Source of the DNA: Locusta migratoria
Lineage: Eukaryota; Arthropoda; Insecta; Orthoptera; Acrididae
Assembly (NCBI GenBank): GCA_026315105.1
Contig: CM048744.1
Coordinates: 837,072,094 to 837,136,093, forward strand
Length of the DNA stretch: 64,000 bases
Direction of reading: 5' to 3'
This document shows positions 32,004 through 42,520 of this stretch, piece by piece. A model generated the notes under the pieces. That model had not been told where the DNA came from and made no database searches. It was given only the letters and a program-made list of their open reading frames with translations. Numbering within the stretch: position 1 is the stretch's first letter; every line of letters begins with the position of its first letter. The position numbers and the translations under genes were made by a program.

Positions 32004-32556
32004 GGCTGCGTGCTACATCTACATGGGATACTCTGCAAATCACATTTAAGTACCGTTATACTAATTATCTCCCATTCCATTCTCGAATAGCGCGCGGGAA
32101 GAAAGAACACCTGAATCTCTCCGTTCGACTTCTGATTTCTTGTATTTTATTCTGATGATCTTTTCTACCTATGAAAGTGGGAGTCAACAATATATTTTCG
32201 CATTCGGTGGAGAATGTTAGCGATTGGAGTTTCGTAAGTAGCCCACGCTGCAGAGATAAGTGCCGTTGTAATAATGATTCCCATCCTAGATCCTGTATAA
32301 TTTCCGTAACGCTGTCTCCCCTGTATCGTGACAATACGAAACGAGCTGCCCTTCTTTGGACTCTTTCGATGTCCTCCGTCAAACCCACCTGATAAGGATC
32401 CCACACTGGGCAGCAATACTCCAAAAAAGAACGGACAATCGTAGTGTATGCAGTCTCTTTAGTAGTTCTGTCGCATCTTTTAAGGGTTCTGCCAATAAAA
32501 CGCAGTCTCTGGTTAGCCTTTCCCACGACATTATCTACGTGTTCTTTTCAATTTTC
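32004..32556 (-). mobile_element. LINE family L2, 3' end (copy c)
   Basis: Minus-strand frame 32526-32065: GKANQRLRFIGRTLKRC, YTTIVRSFLEYCCPVWDPYQ, VQRRAARFVLSRYRGDSVTE, LGWESLLQRHLSLQRG. It is open for 153 codons, the best-preserved L2 tail here. The RT core is missing. The 3' end lies at the TACATCTACATG (plus) near 32014. Confidence 0.87.
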
Positions 32557-32559
32557 AGC

Positions 32560-32660
32560 GTGAAATATCCCCTTGGTCTAAGGCGTCACTCGTCGGACTC
32601 GGTGGCCATTCCCGCTGGACTTTCGAGTCCTCCATCGGACATTGGTGTGAGTGTGAATGT

Positions 32661-32664
<4 letters not shown>
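32560..32664 (+). mobile_element. SINE head fragment leading into a microsatellite
   Basis: GGTCTAAGGCGTCACTCG (A-box end), GGACTTTCGAGTCCTCC (B box) and CGGACATTGGTGTGAG are the head of a type B-related SINE. The body is replaced by the TG run that follows. Confidence 0.6.

Positions 32665-32720
<56 letters not shown>
32665..32720. repeat. (TG)n microsatellite, left part
   Basis: A TG run of about 56 bases growing from the GTGTGAGTGTGAATGTGTG segment of the SINE fragment to its left. Confidence 0.97.
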
Positions 32721-32723
<3 letters not shown>

Positions 32724-32726
32724 TGT

Positions 32727-32927
32727 CCAAATGTTCAAATGTCTGTAAATCAATCGGACCAAACTGCGTGGTCATCAGTCCGTAGCTTACAAACTTCTTA
32801 AACCTAGGTAAACCAACCTAAGGACAAACACGCACACCCATGCCCCAGGGAGGACTCTAACATCCACGGCGAGCAACCGCGCGCTCCGCAGCGAGACGCT
32901 TTAGACCGCTCGGCTACTCCACCGCGG

Positions 32928-32928
<1 letters not shown>
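32727..32928 (-). mobile_element. SINE type B inserted in a TG microsatellite
   Basis: Full-length type B, minus strand, with TG repeat on both sides (32665-32720 and 32929-32967). The insertion therefore split a pre-existing microsatellite or duplicated part of it as target site. Confidence 0.85.

Positions 32929-32967
<39 letters not shown>
32929..32967. repeat. (TG)n microsatellite, right part
   Basis: A 39-base TG run beginning exactly at the end of the SINE head. Confidence 0.97.
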
Positions 32968-32968
<1 letters not shown>

Positions 32969-33324
32969 GTGAACATAAAGTAACATTTCGTGAAATCGCA
33001 AATTAAGACGCTCGATTTTAAGGGGTTTATTTTCAATGAGAAACGGGCAGCTACAGTTCCACCGCTCCAAGGTCGATGACGTTGTCAGCAATGGAAATAA
33101 AAACATTGTAGTCACGTAAAAAACGTTGTTTATTGCTGTCGTTGTTTCATGTACTATTCTGTCAGAGTGGCTTCGAGGTGATTTTCCACCGTAACCACAA
33201 ACATCTAAGTGTTTCCTAATTTTTAATATCTTGATTGTGAATAGCTATGATGAAATGTGATGAATATTGAGATGAGGGGAGATACCGCGCAGACATGTCA
33301 CACTCCTTGTGCAACCTAGAGATG
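32968..33324. other. Unassigned spacer
   Basis: Nothing recognised. Confidence 0.35.
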
Positions 33325-33336
33325 TTAGCCTTTAGA

Positions 33337-33532
33337 GCCGGCCGCGGTGGCCGAGGGGACTGAGGCGCTTCAGTCACGGTCTGCACGGTCACTACGGTCG
33401 GGGGTTCGAATCCCCCCTCGGGCATGGATATTTGTGCCGTCCTTAGTTGTAGGTAGTTCATAAGTAGTTTGTAAGTTTAGGGACTGATGACCCCGTAGTT
33501 AAGTCCCTTAAGCTTTACAAACATTTGAACAT
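33337..33532 (+). mobile_element. SINE type A, full length
   Basis: Close to the family type sequence. A 12-bp target duplication TTAGCCTTTAGA lies at 33325-33336 and 33533-33544. Confidence 0.94.
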
Positions 33533-33544
33533 TTAGCCTTTAGA

Positions 33545-34395
33545 AAAGTCAAATATTTTGTGAAAAGACTCGACGATTTTACAGAGTTGCACAGAAAGAG
33601 CGAACATTCCCGTTTACGTGATTATATGTGTGTTATCCAATTCGGAGCTCTTTCCATAACCAACTTCGCTGGTAGAAATTCCAGGACATGCTCAGATTTG
33701 CTTGGACTTATGCAGGATTCGATGGTGTACATGTGGAAAAATTAAAAAAAAACCAAAAACAAAAAAACCCTATGTTTTGGCAGTGTACAGGGAAAACTGT
33801 GTAATTGCGAAACTGTTGGGGCAATTTCTTGAAGCTTATGTGAAAAACTAGTATGCTCTCACAATTTCCTTGGGAGTGATTATAGCCACTCGAACACTTA
33901 TACCGGCAAGGAAGAGTACCTCACTCAGTTACCAACCATACAAGCTGAGTTTGTTGTTAACAGATTTCTATCAAATGATACACATCTACCACCAATAGCG
34001 TGCATGATACAGCGTGTATGATACAACATGTATGATTCAGCGTATTTTGCGATGGAGGTCCCTTCCTTACGCAATGCTGTTGACAATCGACGTTAATACC
34101 ACGACAGAGACACAAAATTGATTATAGCGAAGAGAGAGGATAATCACCTGACGGACAGTCGCCCGCTGTATTTGACCTTAGCTTTGCAGTCCAGCACCGT
34201 GACCTAAAAGCGTGATGCGTGACTCTTGAGATTGGCCCCATGTAACACGTCTTTAGCTGGGACCGTTCACTGTTTCTATTTTTCATCTTTTATACGGGGA
34301 AGTACACCTTATTCCTATTTTCAGGCTTGATCCGTTTGCACTAACCCATTTAACAACCGAGTGGGTTATCCAAAGCACAATGTTGGGTGAAACAA
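33545..34395. other. Unassigned stretch
   Basis: No element recognised. A short palindrome-like repetition (ATGATACAGCGTGTATGATAC, about 34010-34040) is the only local structure. Confidence 0.35.
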
Positions 34396-34815
34396 ACATT
34401 AAATTACGAACAACTTAAATTGGAAAGAACACACAGAAAATAATGTAGGGAAGGCGAACTAAAGGCTATGTTTCATTCGCAGAACACTTAGAAGATGCAA
34501 CGGCTCTACTAAGGAAACTGCTTATACTATAGTTGCCTGACCCGCTTTGCAGTGTTGCTGCCCATTGTGGGTTCCCCACCAAGTGGGACTGACGGAGGAT
34601 ATATATAGAAAGTTCAGAGAAGGACAGCTCGTTTTGTATTATCGCGATACAGGGTAGAGAGTGACACGGAAATGATGCACCAGTGTGTGTGGAAATCATT
34701 AAAAGAAAGGCGTTATTCTTTGCGGCGAGATCTCTGTACGAAATTTGTTTTGCCAAGTTTCTCCTCTGTATGCGAACATATTTTCTTAACACCACCTTAC
34801 CTTGTGATATGTCGC
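34396..34815 (+). mobile_element. LINE family L2, degraded (copy d)
   Basis: Base-level L2 sequence in broken frames: AGGCGAACTAAAGGCTATG, GCAGAACACTTAGAAGATGC, GACTGACGGAGGATATA, AAGGACAGCTCGTTTTGTAT, GGAAATCATTAAAAGAAAGG (EIIKRKA in one frame). The 3' end is missing here. Confidence 0.65.
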
Positions 34816-34993
34816 AGAGGTGCTCAATATTGTAAGTTAAGAACTCAAAACGACACTTCACTGCAAATCCTCAGAAATTTATCCATACATAAGTCCGCAA
34901 GTTCTCTATACAGGTCACTACGTTATTGAGAAGACAAACAAATTTATTTGAACCACAGTCAAAAACACAAAAGTCACTTGCACTTACAATTCT
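34816..34993. other. Unassigned spacer
   Basis: Nothing recognised; the right end holds the target site of the next SINE. Confidence 0.3.
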
Positions 34994-35008
34994 TTTACAC
35001 TGTGTATA

Positions 35009-35204
35009 TGCCGGCCGCGGTGGCCGAGGGGACTGAGGCGCTCCAGTCACGGTCTGCACGGCTACTACGGTCGGGGGTTCGAATCCCCCCTCGGGCATGG
35101 ATATTTGTGCCGTCCTAGTTCGTAAGTAGTTCATAAGTAGTTTGTAAGTTTAGGGACTGATGACCCCGTAGTTAAGTCCCATAAACTAAACAAACATTTG
35201 AACA
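35009..35204 (+). mobile_element. SINE type A, full length
   Basis: Nearly identical to the type sequence. A 15-bp target duplication TTTACACTGTGTATA lies at 34994-35008 and 35205-35219. Confidence 0.95.
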
Positions 35205-35219
35205 TTTACACTGTGTATA

Positions 35220-35924
35220 CTCATACCATACATCTTACATAGCTCGGTTTCACTGCTTCCACTACCAACACAGCACACATTTTCTTTCTGCCTTTGGCAT
35301 CTGCCAACAGGGTTCAAATACCCTTCAATAAGGCGGCTAAGTCACGTTTTGCCACGTCATGTGACATCACGTGACGTTCAATTTTCACTTAAAAGTTTCT
35401 ATTAAGATTATTTTAGATTTTAAAATAGAAAATATACTTCAAAATATAAATTATCTTTTAGTGCTTAGTAAAGATTTTTTATACAAATGAAATTGAAAGT
35501 AACAGTTACAACTGCTACGCACTTTTGTTTTAAGGGTACAAACAAATATTTTTTTTTAAATAACAGATATTCATGTAATTGCATTATTATTTGATTCTTT
35601 GTGACTACTAATGGCTTTTATACAAAATAACATTTTAGTAGCAAGTTACAATCATTGCGTACAAATGCTGATAAGCTCGTCTTCTATGTTTAAGATCTTT
35701 GGCACAGTTCTTATGACAAAAAAAAAAAAAAATGTTAATCTCATACATGACTTGCCTGTGATTTCCGATTACAAAAATATACTTAACATTTATGTCCAGT
35801 TTAAGGTAAGTTTAACCCATACAGATAACTGTGGTAGTTACAGTTCACGTAAAACACGCGAATATTTGCGCGATTTTCTTACGTTACTAATACTGAAACT
35901 TCCTATGAATCGTAACACTTGGAA
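35220..35924. other. AT-rich stretch, nothing recognised
   Basis: AT-rich with a short A-run (about 35720-35734). The frame at 35611-35931 has no domain signal. Confidence 0.35.
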
Positions 35925-36100
35925 GACATGATCATCATAATAAAATAAGAGAAATCATATATAAAACGGAAGGTTTAGGTATTCCTTTTTCCACGCGATA
36001 TTATAGCATGGAACGGCAGAAAACTATTATAAAATGGATTGATAAACCCTTGCCGCGCACTTAAATGTGATTTGCGCAGTAAATGTGTAAATGTAGAATC
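35925..36100 (+). mobile_element. LINE family L2, terminal fragment
   Basis: HDHHNKIREI-like coding remnant, then CGATATTATAGCATGGAACGG and CCGCGCACTTAAATGTGATTTGC, ending near GTGTAAATGTAG: the last 170 bp of an L2 element. It could be the displaced 3' end of copy d, 1.1 kb upstream. Confidence 0.6.
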
Positions 36101-36586
36101 CCACGGGGCCACGACTGGCTTAATTAAGCAGTACGAACAACTTAATTGAGGCAACCATTACTAAAGGTCCAGTTCTCTCAGAAACCGTGGATAGTTAATC
36201 TGTCAAAACAAAAGTCATAGCAATAATTCAATGGCTCGCCTATCAAATTTTGTTGTAGACGTTACTGTTGCGACAAATAATTTTTACTTTGGGTGTAAAA
36301 CAGAAGACAATAAGACAATGACGCTGTGATGAATGTGCAAGACTAATGCCTGCGCGATAAGATTGCGTCAAAGCGACGGGCAGATATCTTATCTGCAAGC
36401 AGTGAAAGGAGTTCCTTGGCAAGTGTTCACATTAAAGATAACTCAGGCGTTCTTAGTCGGCGTGACGATGACATTTCTAATTGTAAGCCTCAACGATATC
36501 GGAATCTTATGTTTTGACGAGTCATCACAGCAGAATGGAATAAACTGCTACGTCATCTTACTGTTTACTAAGCATTTCAGATTTGC
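36101..36586. other. Unassigned spacer
   Basis: Short open frames without domain signal. Confidence 0.3.
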
Positions 36587-36795
36587 TGGCCGCGGCAGAG
36601 CGGCCGAGCGCATTGAGGCGCTGTGCTGCGATGCGCGAGGCCGTTCCCCGTCGGGGTTCGAATCCCATATCGGGCATGGATGTTCGTGCTGTCTTTGTCT
36701 TTAGTATAAGGAAGTTCATAAGTACTTTGTAAGTTTAGGGACTGATAACCCCGCAGTTAAGTCCCATAAGCTTTAAAAACATTTGAACATTTTTC
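36587..36795 (+). mobile_element. SINE type A2 (variant head)
   Basis: Type A body and tail, but the head reads GGCAGAGCGGCCGAGCGCATT and TGCTGCGATGCGCGAGGCC. The B box GGGGTTCGAATCCC is intact. Related to the copy at 58.84 kb. No clear target duplication. Confidence 0.8.
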
Positions 36796-37379
36796 GAACA
36801 GAGTTGCGGCAGTGAGGTTAGTGTTATCTCAGTAACAATGAGACTGGAAACAACGCAGCATATTTGGGAGTCGTAGAAGGCTGAGATCTACGTAAGGCGG
36901 TTTGTGTGACTTTCTTCCTATTCGTAAAGGGAAAGCAGAGTGCATTATGCAGAGAATCATGCGGTTTGGAGATCGTGATCATTAATGATGGGTTTTAAAA
37001 TGAAGTCTGTAATTTTAAGCAATAATCATTCAGCGCTAATAGTGTGTATCTGTGTTCGTGTCGCCTACTCAAAGAGTTACTGATACATGAGAAACAAAAT
37101 CAACTGTTCAGTACAGTAATATGAATAAAAGGGTTGAAATTGTACGTACTACATATTCTGATAGTATACAGTGGCGTAAAAACTATCATTTATATGTCAC
37201 GGTAGCAGTCATTGACGTTTTGCTGTCCAGCGCCATCTGTCAGACATTTTTTTGAACTTTTTTTTTTCTTAAAACCCCATGTTATTCTAAGCACGTGTGT
37301 CAATTTTTACCTGTCTATTTACATTATTCCGTGATTTATTAAGTTTTCAAATTTATAGTGACTTTTGATCACCCGGTAT
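36796..37379. other. Unassigned stretch
   Basis: Nothing recognised. Confidence 0.35.
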
Positions 37380-37550
37380 TATTATTAATTTTTCATATTC
37401 GGTCAATAATTAAGCGGAATATTTTAAAGTCAGTTTTTGTTGCTCCTGGAAGGTGGCTTACCTTTAACAAAGTCTATGGCAGACCTCCAGTACGAGCGTT
37501 TACATTGTAGAATAGGCTCAGACGCTGTTGGGAGAGCTTTCCCTCCTACC
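37380..37550 (+). repeat. Interspersed repeat, copy 1 of a direct pair
   Basis: Matches 38327-38480 at an offset of 947: TCATATTCGGTCAATAATTA, AGCGGAATATTTT, AGTCAGTTTTTGTTGCTCCT, GGTGGCTTACCT. The second copy lacks about 16 bases (GACGCTGTTGGGAGAG). Unknown family. Confidence 0.75.
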
Positions 37551-37600
37551 TAGTAAGGAGGAGGTCCCGGGCTCGAGTCCCAGCCACAGCACAAATTTTA
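37525..37600 (+). repeat. tRNA-like sequence, worn
   Basis: CCTAGTAAGGAGGAGGTCCC followed by GGGCTCGAGTCCCAGCC looks like the anticodon-to-T arm half of a tRNA with an intact B box. The D arm is poor, so it is a SINE head or tRNA relic rather than a gene. Confidence 0.4.
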
Positions 37601-37811
37601 ATTCAATGCCGCTCTTTATGTTTAATACCTTTGCTATAAAGAGACAATATTGTCTCAAGGAAATGTATTACTGTTGATATTTATAGCACTGGAATCGACA
37701 GACTCCTTAGATATCAGTTTATGATATACATAGTTAGTAAAACTCTTGTACACTCCTTTTGTAATATATAAATATTTATTTTGTATTTAGTAACTATCGC
37801 TATCGGAGTTT

Positions 37812-38053
37812 CTGGCATGTACTGACTAAGAGAAGGGATAGATTGGTTGGACACATTCTGAGACATCAAGCAGTTGTCAACTTAGTATTAGAAGGAAGCG
37901 TGTGGGGTAAAAATCGTAGAGGGAGACCGAGGGACGAATATGGTAAGCAGATTCAAAAGGATGTAGACTGCCGAACGTATGCTCAGATGAAGAGACTTGC
38001 ACAGGACAGGGTAGCTTGGAGAGATGCTGACTGAAGACCACAACAACAACAAC
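37812..38053 (+). mobile_element. RTE-type LINE, 3' end (copy 2)
   Basis: C-terminal coding end of the RTE family: RDRLVGHILRHQAVV, GSVWGKNRRGRPRDEYGKQI and VAWRDAD in one frame, stopping at TGA near 38032, followed by AGACCACAACAACAACAAC, the element's tail. It is 5'-truncated after about 240 bp of 3' end. Confidence 0.87.
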
Positions 38054-38087
38054 TATTTCTGTAAATTGCATGTATATGTCTGTACGA

Positions 38088-38089
38088 TA

Positions 38090-38158
<69 letters not shown>

Positions 38159-38182
38159 TATTATTATTATTATTATTATTAT
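38088..38182. repeat. (TAA)n-(TTA)n self-complementary microsatellite
   Basis: About 70 bases of TAA repeat directly followed by 26 bases of TTA repeat, so the two halves can pair as a hairpin. Confidence 0.97.
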
Positions 38183-38326
38183 CTTTTATTTCGACATTAC
38201 CGGTTTGGACAGAAACTAGCTGTCATACAATCTGTAAAATTATACCACATTATCTGAAGATGACAGCTAGAATCTATCGAAACTGGTTATGTGAAAGTAA
38301 ACAACGCGATCGTGGCTGAAAAATAT
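38183..38326. repeat. Small PLE-end-like hairpin
   Basis: GACATTACCGGTTTGGACAG...AGCTGTCAT pairs imperfectly with ATGACAGCTAG...GAAACTGGTTATGT. CTGAAGATGACAGCTAGAAT is PLE-3'-like. Confidence 0.4.
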
Positions 38327-38480
38327 TATTGTTAATTTTTCATATTCGGTCAATAATTAAGCGGAATATTTTTAAGTCAGTTTTTGTTGCTCCTGGAAGA
38401 TGGCTCACCTGCATCAAAGTCTAGGACGGACCCCCGATACCGGCCTTTATACTGTAGATTAGGCTCAGCTTTCCCTCCAC
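38327..38480 (+). repeat. Interspersed repeat, copy 2 of a direct pair
   Basis: Partner of 37380-37550. It continues into a GC-rich stretch (38480-38700) not found after copy 1. Confidence 0.75.
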
Positions 38481-38854
38481 TTGATTCGGCTGCTCGCCGT
38501 GACCCCGGCGCTGCAGCTGTGCTGTTGCGAAGAGCTGGCGTGTCCCCGCTGGGAAATTTAATCCCGCAACCGCGCCATTACTTTAAGTCCGCCGCTAACA
38601 TTGTTAATCATCTCGGCCGTGCAAACTCCAAACAAGTTTTGCTCCTTCCAAAGAGCCGCGGGACCCTCCTCTCGGAAAAACAAACACCGCGACCAATTTT
38701 AATATGCGCTTTATTTTAAGTTGCCAAGAGATACAAGGAATATCTCCAAGGACGTAGCGCTCCCGACGTTTAAACGAGAAAAAGTGAAGTTTTCATCTAC
38801 TGAAGTACCTGTTGAATCATTTTGTGTTTGTTAGACATGAAACTCAATTTTCGA
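38481..38854. other. Unassigned, GC-rich then mixed
   Basis: The frame at 38384-38719 is open for 111 codons across the repeat boundary; no domain is recognised. Confidence 0.3.
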
Positions 38855-40140
38855 CTTTTCTTAGAAGATAGGCTAAGGAAAGGGAAACCTGCGTTTTTAG
38901 CGTTTGTAGATTTGGAGAAAGCTTTTTACAATGTCGAATGGAATACACTCTTCCAAATTCTGAAGGTAGCAGGGGTAAAATATAGGGAGCGAAGAGTTAT
39001 ATTCAACGTATACAAAAACCAGACAGCAGTTATTAGAGTCAAAGGGCAAGAAAGGGATGCGGAGGTTGGGAAGGGAGTAACACAGGGTTGTAGCCTTTCC
39101 CCAATGTTGGTCAATCTGTACATTGAGCAGGCAGTGAAGGAATGGAAGGAGAAATTTGGAGAGGGCATTAAAGTGCAGGGAAAAGACATATAAACATTGC
39201 GGTTTGCCGATGACATAGTAAATCTGTCAGAGACTGCAAAAGATCTGGAAAAGCAACTGAATGGGATGGACAGTGTCTTGAAAGGAAGATATAAGATGAA
39301 CATTAACAAGAGTAAAACGAGGGTAATGGAATGTAGCGTCAGAAAATCAGGGGATGGTGAAGGAATTAGATTAGGTAATGAGACAATAAAAGTAGTAGAT
39401 GAATTTTGTTATTTCGATAACAAGATAACTTCTGATGGACGAAGTAAAGAAGATAAAAAATGAAGAATGGCTATGGGAAGAAAAGTGTTCCTAAAGAAGC
39501 GAAACTTGTTAACATCCAATATTAATTTAAATATTAGGAAGTGCTTTCTGAAAGCATTTGTCTGGAGTGTAGCATTGTATGGGAGTGAACGTGGACGATA
39601 AGGAGTTCAGATAGAAAGATGATAGAAGCTTTTGAAATGTGGTGCTACAGACGAATGATGAAAATTAGATGGGTAGATCACGTAACTAATGAGGAGCTGC
39701 TTAACCGAATCGGGGAGAAAAGGAGTTTCTGGCATATCCTGACTAAGAGAAGGGATAGATTGATTGGACACATTCTGAGACATCAAGGAATTGTCAACTT
39801 AGCATTAGAAGGAAGAGTGTCGGGTAAAAATCGCACTACGGTCGGGGGTTCGAATCCCCCCTCGGGCATGGATATTTGTGCCGTCCTTAGAAGTAGTTAG
39901 TTCATAAGTAGTTTGTAAGTTTAGGGACTGATGACTCCATAGTTAAGTCCCAGAAGCTATAGAAACATTTGAACATTTTGGTAAAAATCGTAGAGGGAGA
40001 CCGAGGGACGAATATAGTAAGCAGATTCAAAAGGATGTAGGTTGCCGAACGTATTCTCAGATGAAGAGACTTCCACAGGACAGGGTAGCGTGGAGAGCTG
40101 CATCAAGCCAGTCTGCGTACTGAAGACCACAACAACAACA
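38855..40140 (+). mobile_element. RTE-type LINE, RT to 3' end (copy 3)
   Basis: It begins inside the RT at LEDRLRKGKPAFLAF and runs to the AGACCACAACAACAACAG tail. Lesions: TAA at 39191-39193 just before the FADD motif (39203-39214), TGA near 39462, a 2-base loss near 39588 in the GSE...GR stretch, and a SINE at 39834. RT motifs are otherwise present (LEKAFYNVEWNTLF, QGCSLSPMLVNLYIE). Close to copy 1 in sequence. Confidence 0.9.
39834..39979 (+). mobile_element. SINE type A, truncated to B box and tail
   Basis: It begins at CACTACGGTCGGGGGTTCG, so the A box and head are missing and it could not be transcribed from its own promoter. An 11-bp target duplication GGTAAAAATCG lies at 39823-39833 and 39980-39990. 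Confidence 0.93.
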
Positions 40141-40234
40141 GACATGAAACCTTTAAACGAATGTGGGTATGACACCATTTCGTAATAACAAGCACTTACA
40201 TCTTAATGTACATATGTTCTCCGCAATCCACCCT

Positions 40235-41935
40235 AAAGTGGCACACTATACCACTATACCACTACTAGGCATTTCCTTTCGTATTCCACGCCCAAATAGA
40301 ACGAGGGAAAAATAATGGTTATACGCCTCTCTGCAAGCCCTGATTTCTCTTGTCTTTGCGGCCATTACGCGAAATGTAAGTAGGCCACAGGAAGATTGTT
40401 CTGCACTCCAATTCAAATTCCGACGCTTTAAATTTACTCAACAGAATTTCTCGAAAAGAACGTCATCTTTCCTCCAGCCATCCCAAATTGAGTTGGCCGG
40501 AGCATTTCCGTGACACTTGCGCATTTGTCGAACCTACCAGTAACAAACCTAGCTGGTCGCCTCTGAACAGCTTCTATGTCTTCCTTTAAACTGATCAGCT
40601 GCGGGTCCCAAATACTTGAGCAATACTCAATACGTGGTCGTACAAGCATTTTATATGGAAGTACATTTCCCAAAATTCTCCCAATAAACCGAAGTCGGCT
40701 GTCCGCCTTACTCACAACTGTCCTTACATGTTCGTTCCATTTGATTTCGCTCTGCAATGTTACGTCTATATATTCGAACGACGTGACTGCATCAAGAAGG
40801 ACACTACTAATGCTGTATTCGAACATCATGCGATTGTTTTTCCTACTCATGCGCACCACCTTGCATTTTTCTACATTGAGTGCTAGCCATTCTTCACACC
40901 AACTGGAAATTTTGTCATCCTGTATGCTATTACAGTCAGTTAAAGTCGACACCCTCCCATACACCACAGCATCATCAGCAAAGAACCGTAATTTACAAGT
41001 TACTCTTTCCATCAGATCATTTATATAGATAGAAAATAATAGCGGTTATGTCACACTCCCCTGGGGCACGCCTGACGATACACTCGTCTCTGATGAACAC
41101 TCGCTGTCGAGAACAACGTACTATGTTCTATTAATTAGGAAGTCTTCCAGCTAGTCACAAATCTGTGAACCTATTCCATATGCTCGTATCTTCGTTAGCA
41201 GTTTGCAGTGTGGCACCGCGTCAAAAACACAATCCGCCTGTTGCCCTTCATCCTTGGCTCACAAGATATCATGTGAGAAAAGGGCAAGCTGAGTTGCACA
41301 TGAACGATGTGTCCTAAACCCGTGCCGGCCGCGGTGGCCGAGGGGACTGAGGCGCTCCAGTCACGGTCTGCACGGCCACTACGGTCGGGGGTTCGAATCC
41401 CCGCTCGGGCATGGATATTTGTGCCGTCCTTAGGATAACCTAGTTGATAAGTAGTTTGTAAGTTTAGGGACTGATGACACCGTAGTTAAGTCCCATAAGC
41501 TATACAAACATTTGAACATTCCTAAACCGTGCTGATTCATAGAAAGAAAGTTATCCGTCTCGAGTAAATTTTCCATATTTTCGAATTGAGAATGTGCTCC
41601 AAAATTCTACAGGAAACTGATGACAACGATATTGGCCTGTAATTATGTAGGTCAGTTTTTCACCTTTCTTATAAATGGGAGCCACCGCGTTTTTTCCCAA
41701 TCACTAGGAACATTGAATGAAAGATTCGCGATAAATACAGGCTAGGCAAGGGGCCAATCCCGAGGAATAGTCTTTGTAAAACCGAACTGGTACTCCATAC
41801 GAACCAGGAGACTTCGACTTTTATTGTAATTAGGTCTCTCAGCCGCTTCTCTACACCGGAGATACATATTACTATGTCCTCCATTTGGAAGTTAGTGTTT
41901 TGATCAAGTTGTGGAATTTATTCCACTCAGTCATC
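40235..41935 (-). mobile_element. LINE family L3, RT to 3' end (copy b), split by a SINE
   Basis: Minus strand: a broken upstream RT (YKDYSSGLAPCLACIYRESF, then PIYKKG, about 41830-41660), a SINE, then the frame 41012-40434 with FADD at 40971-40982, WCEEWLALNVEKCKVVRMSR, ADSRLRFIGRILGNVLP, RIEYCSSIWDPQ and AVQRRPARFV. The 3' part reaches about 40240. Same family as 30.5-31.7 kb. Confidence 0.85.
41326..41519 (+). mobile_element. SINE type A, full length
   Basis: Complete, with one change after the B box (CCCCGCTCGGG). The target duplication TCCTAAACCCGTGC / TCCTAAACCGTGC (41312-41325 and 41520-41532) differs by one C. Confidence 0.92.
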
Positions 41936-42520
41936 CACATCCACATCTGTATTCCGCAAGGCACCTTACGATGTGTGGTGGATGGTGCTTTCTGTATCCC
42001 TTTCACCTCCTTTTCCTGTTTCAGTCGCGGGTGCTTCGCAGTAAGAGAAACAACAGTTCCTAAGCCTACGTGTCGGCTCTGATCTCTTTAATTGTATCCT
42101 CGTGGCTTTCTCGTGAGGTTTGTGTAGGAAGAAGCAAGATTTGGGATGACTCTTGAGGAACGCTGCGCTGTCGTATTTGTACAGTAGCCCATACCGTTGG
42201 GTAGAACTCACGTCTCTCAGCGCCTACCTCTGGAATTGTCAGATTACACCCGTGTCGCTTTCGCAATCATTACATTGATTGTAGATGAGCGTGTTCCTCT
42301 TTGAATATTTTCTGTCTCCTCGATCAATACCACCTGGTTTGGATCCCACACTGATGAACAATATTGAAGTATTGATCGAGTGCGTGTTTTGTAAGCTACT
42401 TTCTTCGTTGATGGATCGCATTACTCGAGGATTCTCCCAGTGAATTTCAATTTGACACTTGCCTTAACCACAATTAATTTTATGCAGTCGTTCATAGGCA
42501 TTTTATGAAAGTGACTGCTT
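41936..42520 (-). mobile_element. LINE fragment, family L4, C-terminal
   Basis: Minus strand broken frames: NPRVMRSINEESSLQNTHSI, GSKPGGIDRGDRKYSKR, then YGLLYKYDSAAFLKSHPKSC and LKRSEPTRRLRNCCFSYCEA. The order recalls the L2/L3 C-terminus, but the sequence is distinct. The 3' end carries CATCCACATCCACATC on plus (about 41932-41947), a hexamer-type tail. Confidence 0.6.

Noticed and set aside
36333..36704. 123-codon frame with a hydrophobic centre
   Set aside because: Its last third is a translated SINE; the rest has no recognisable domain.
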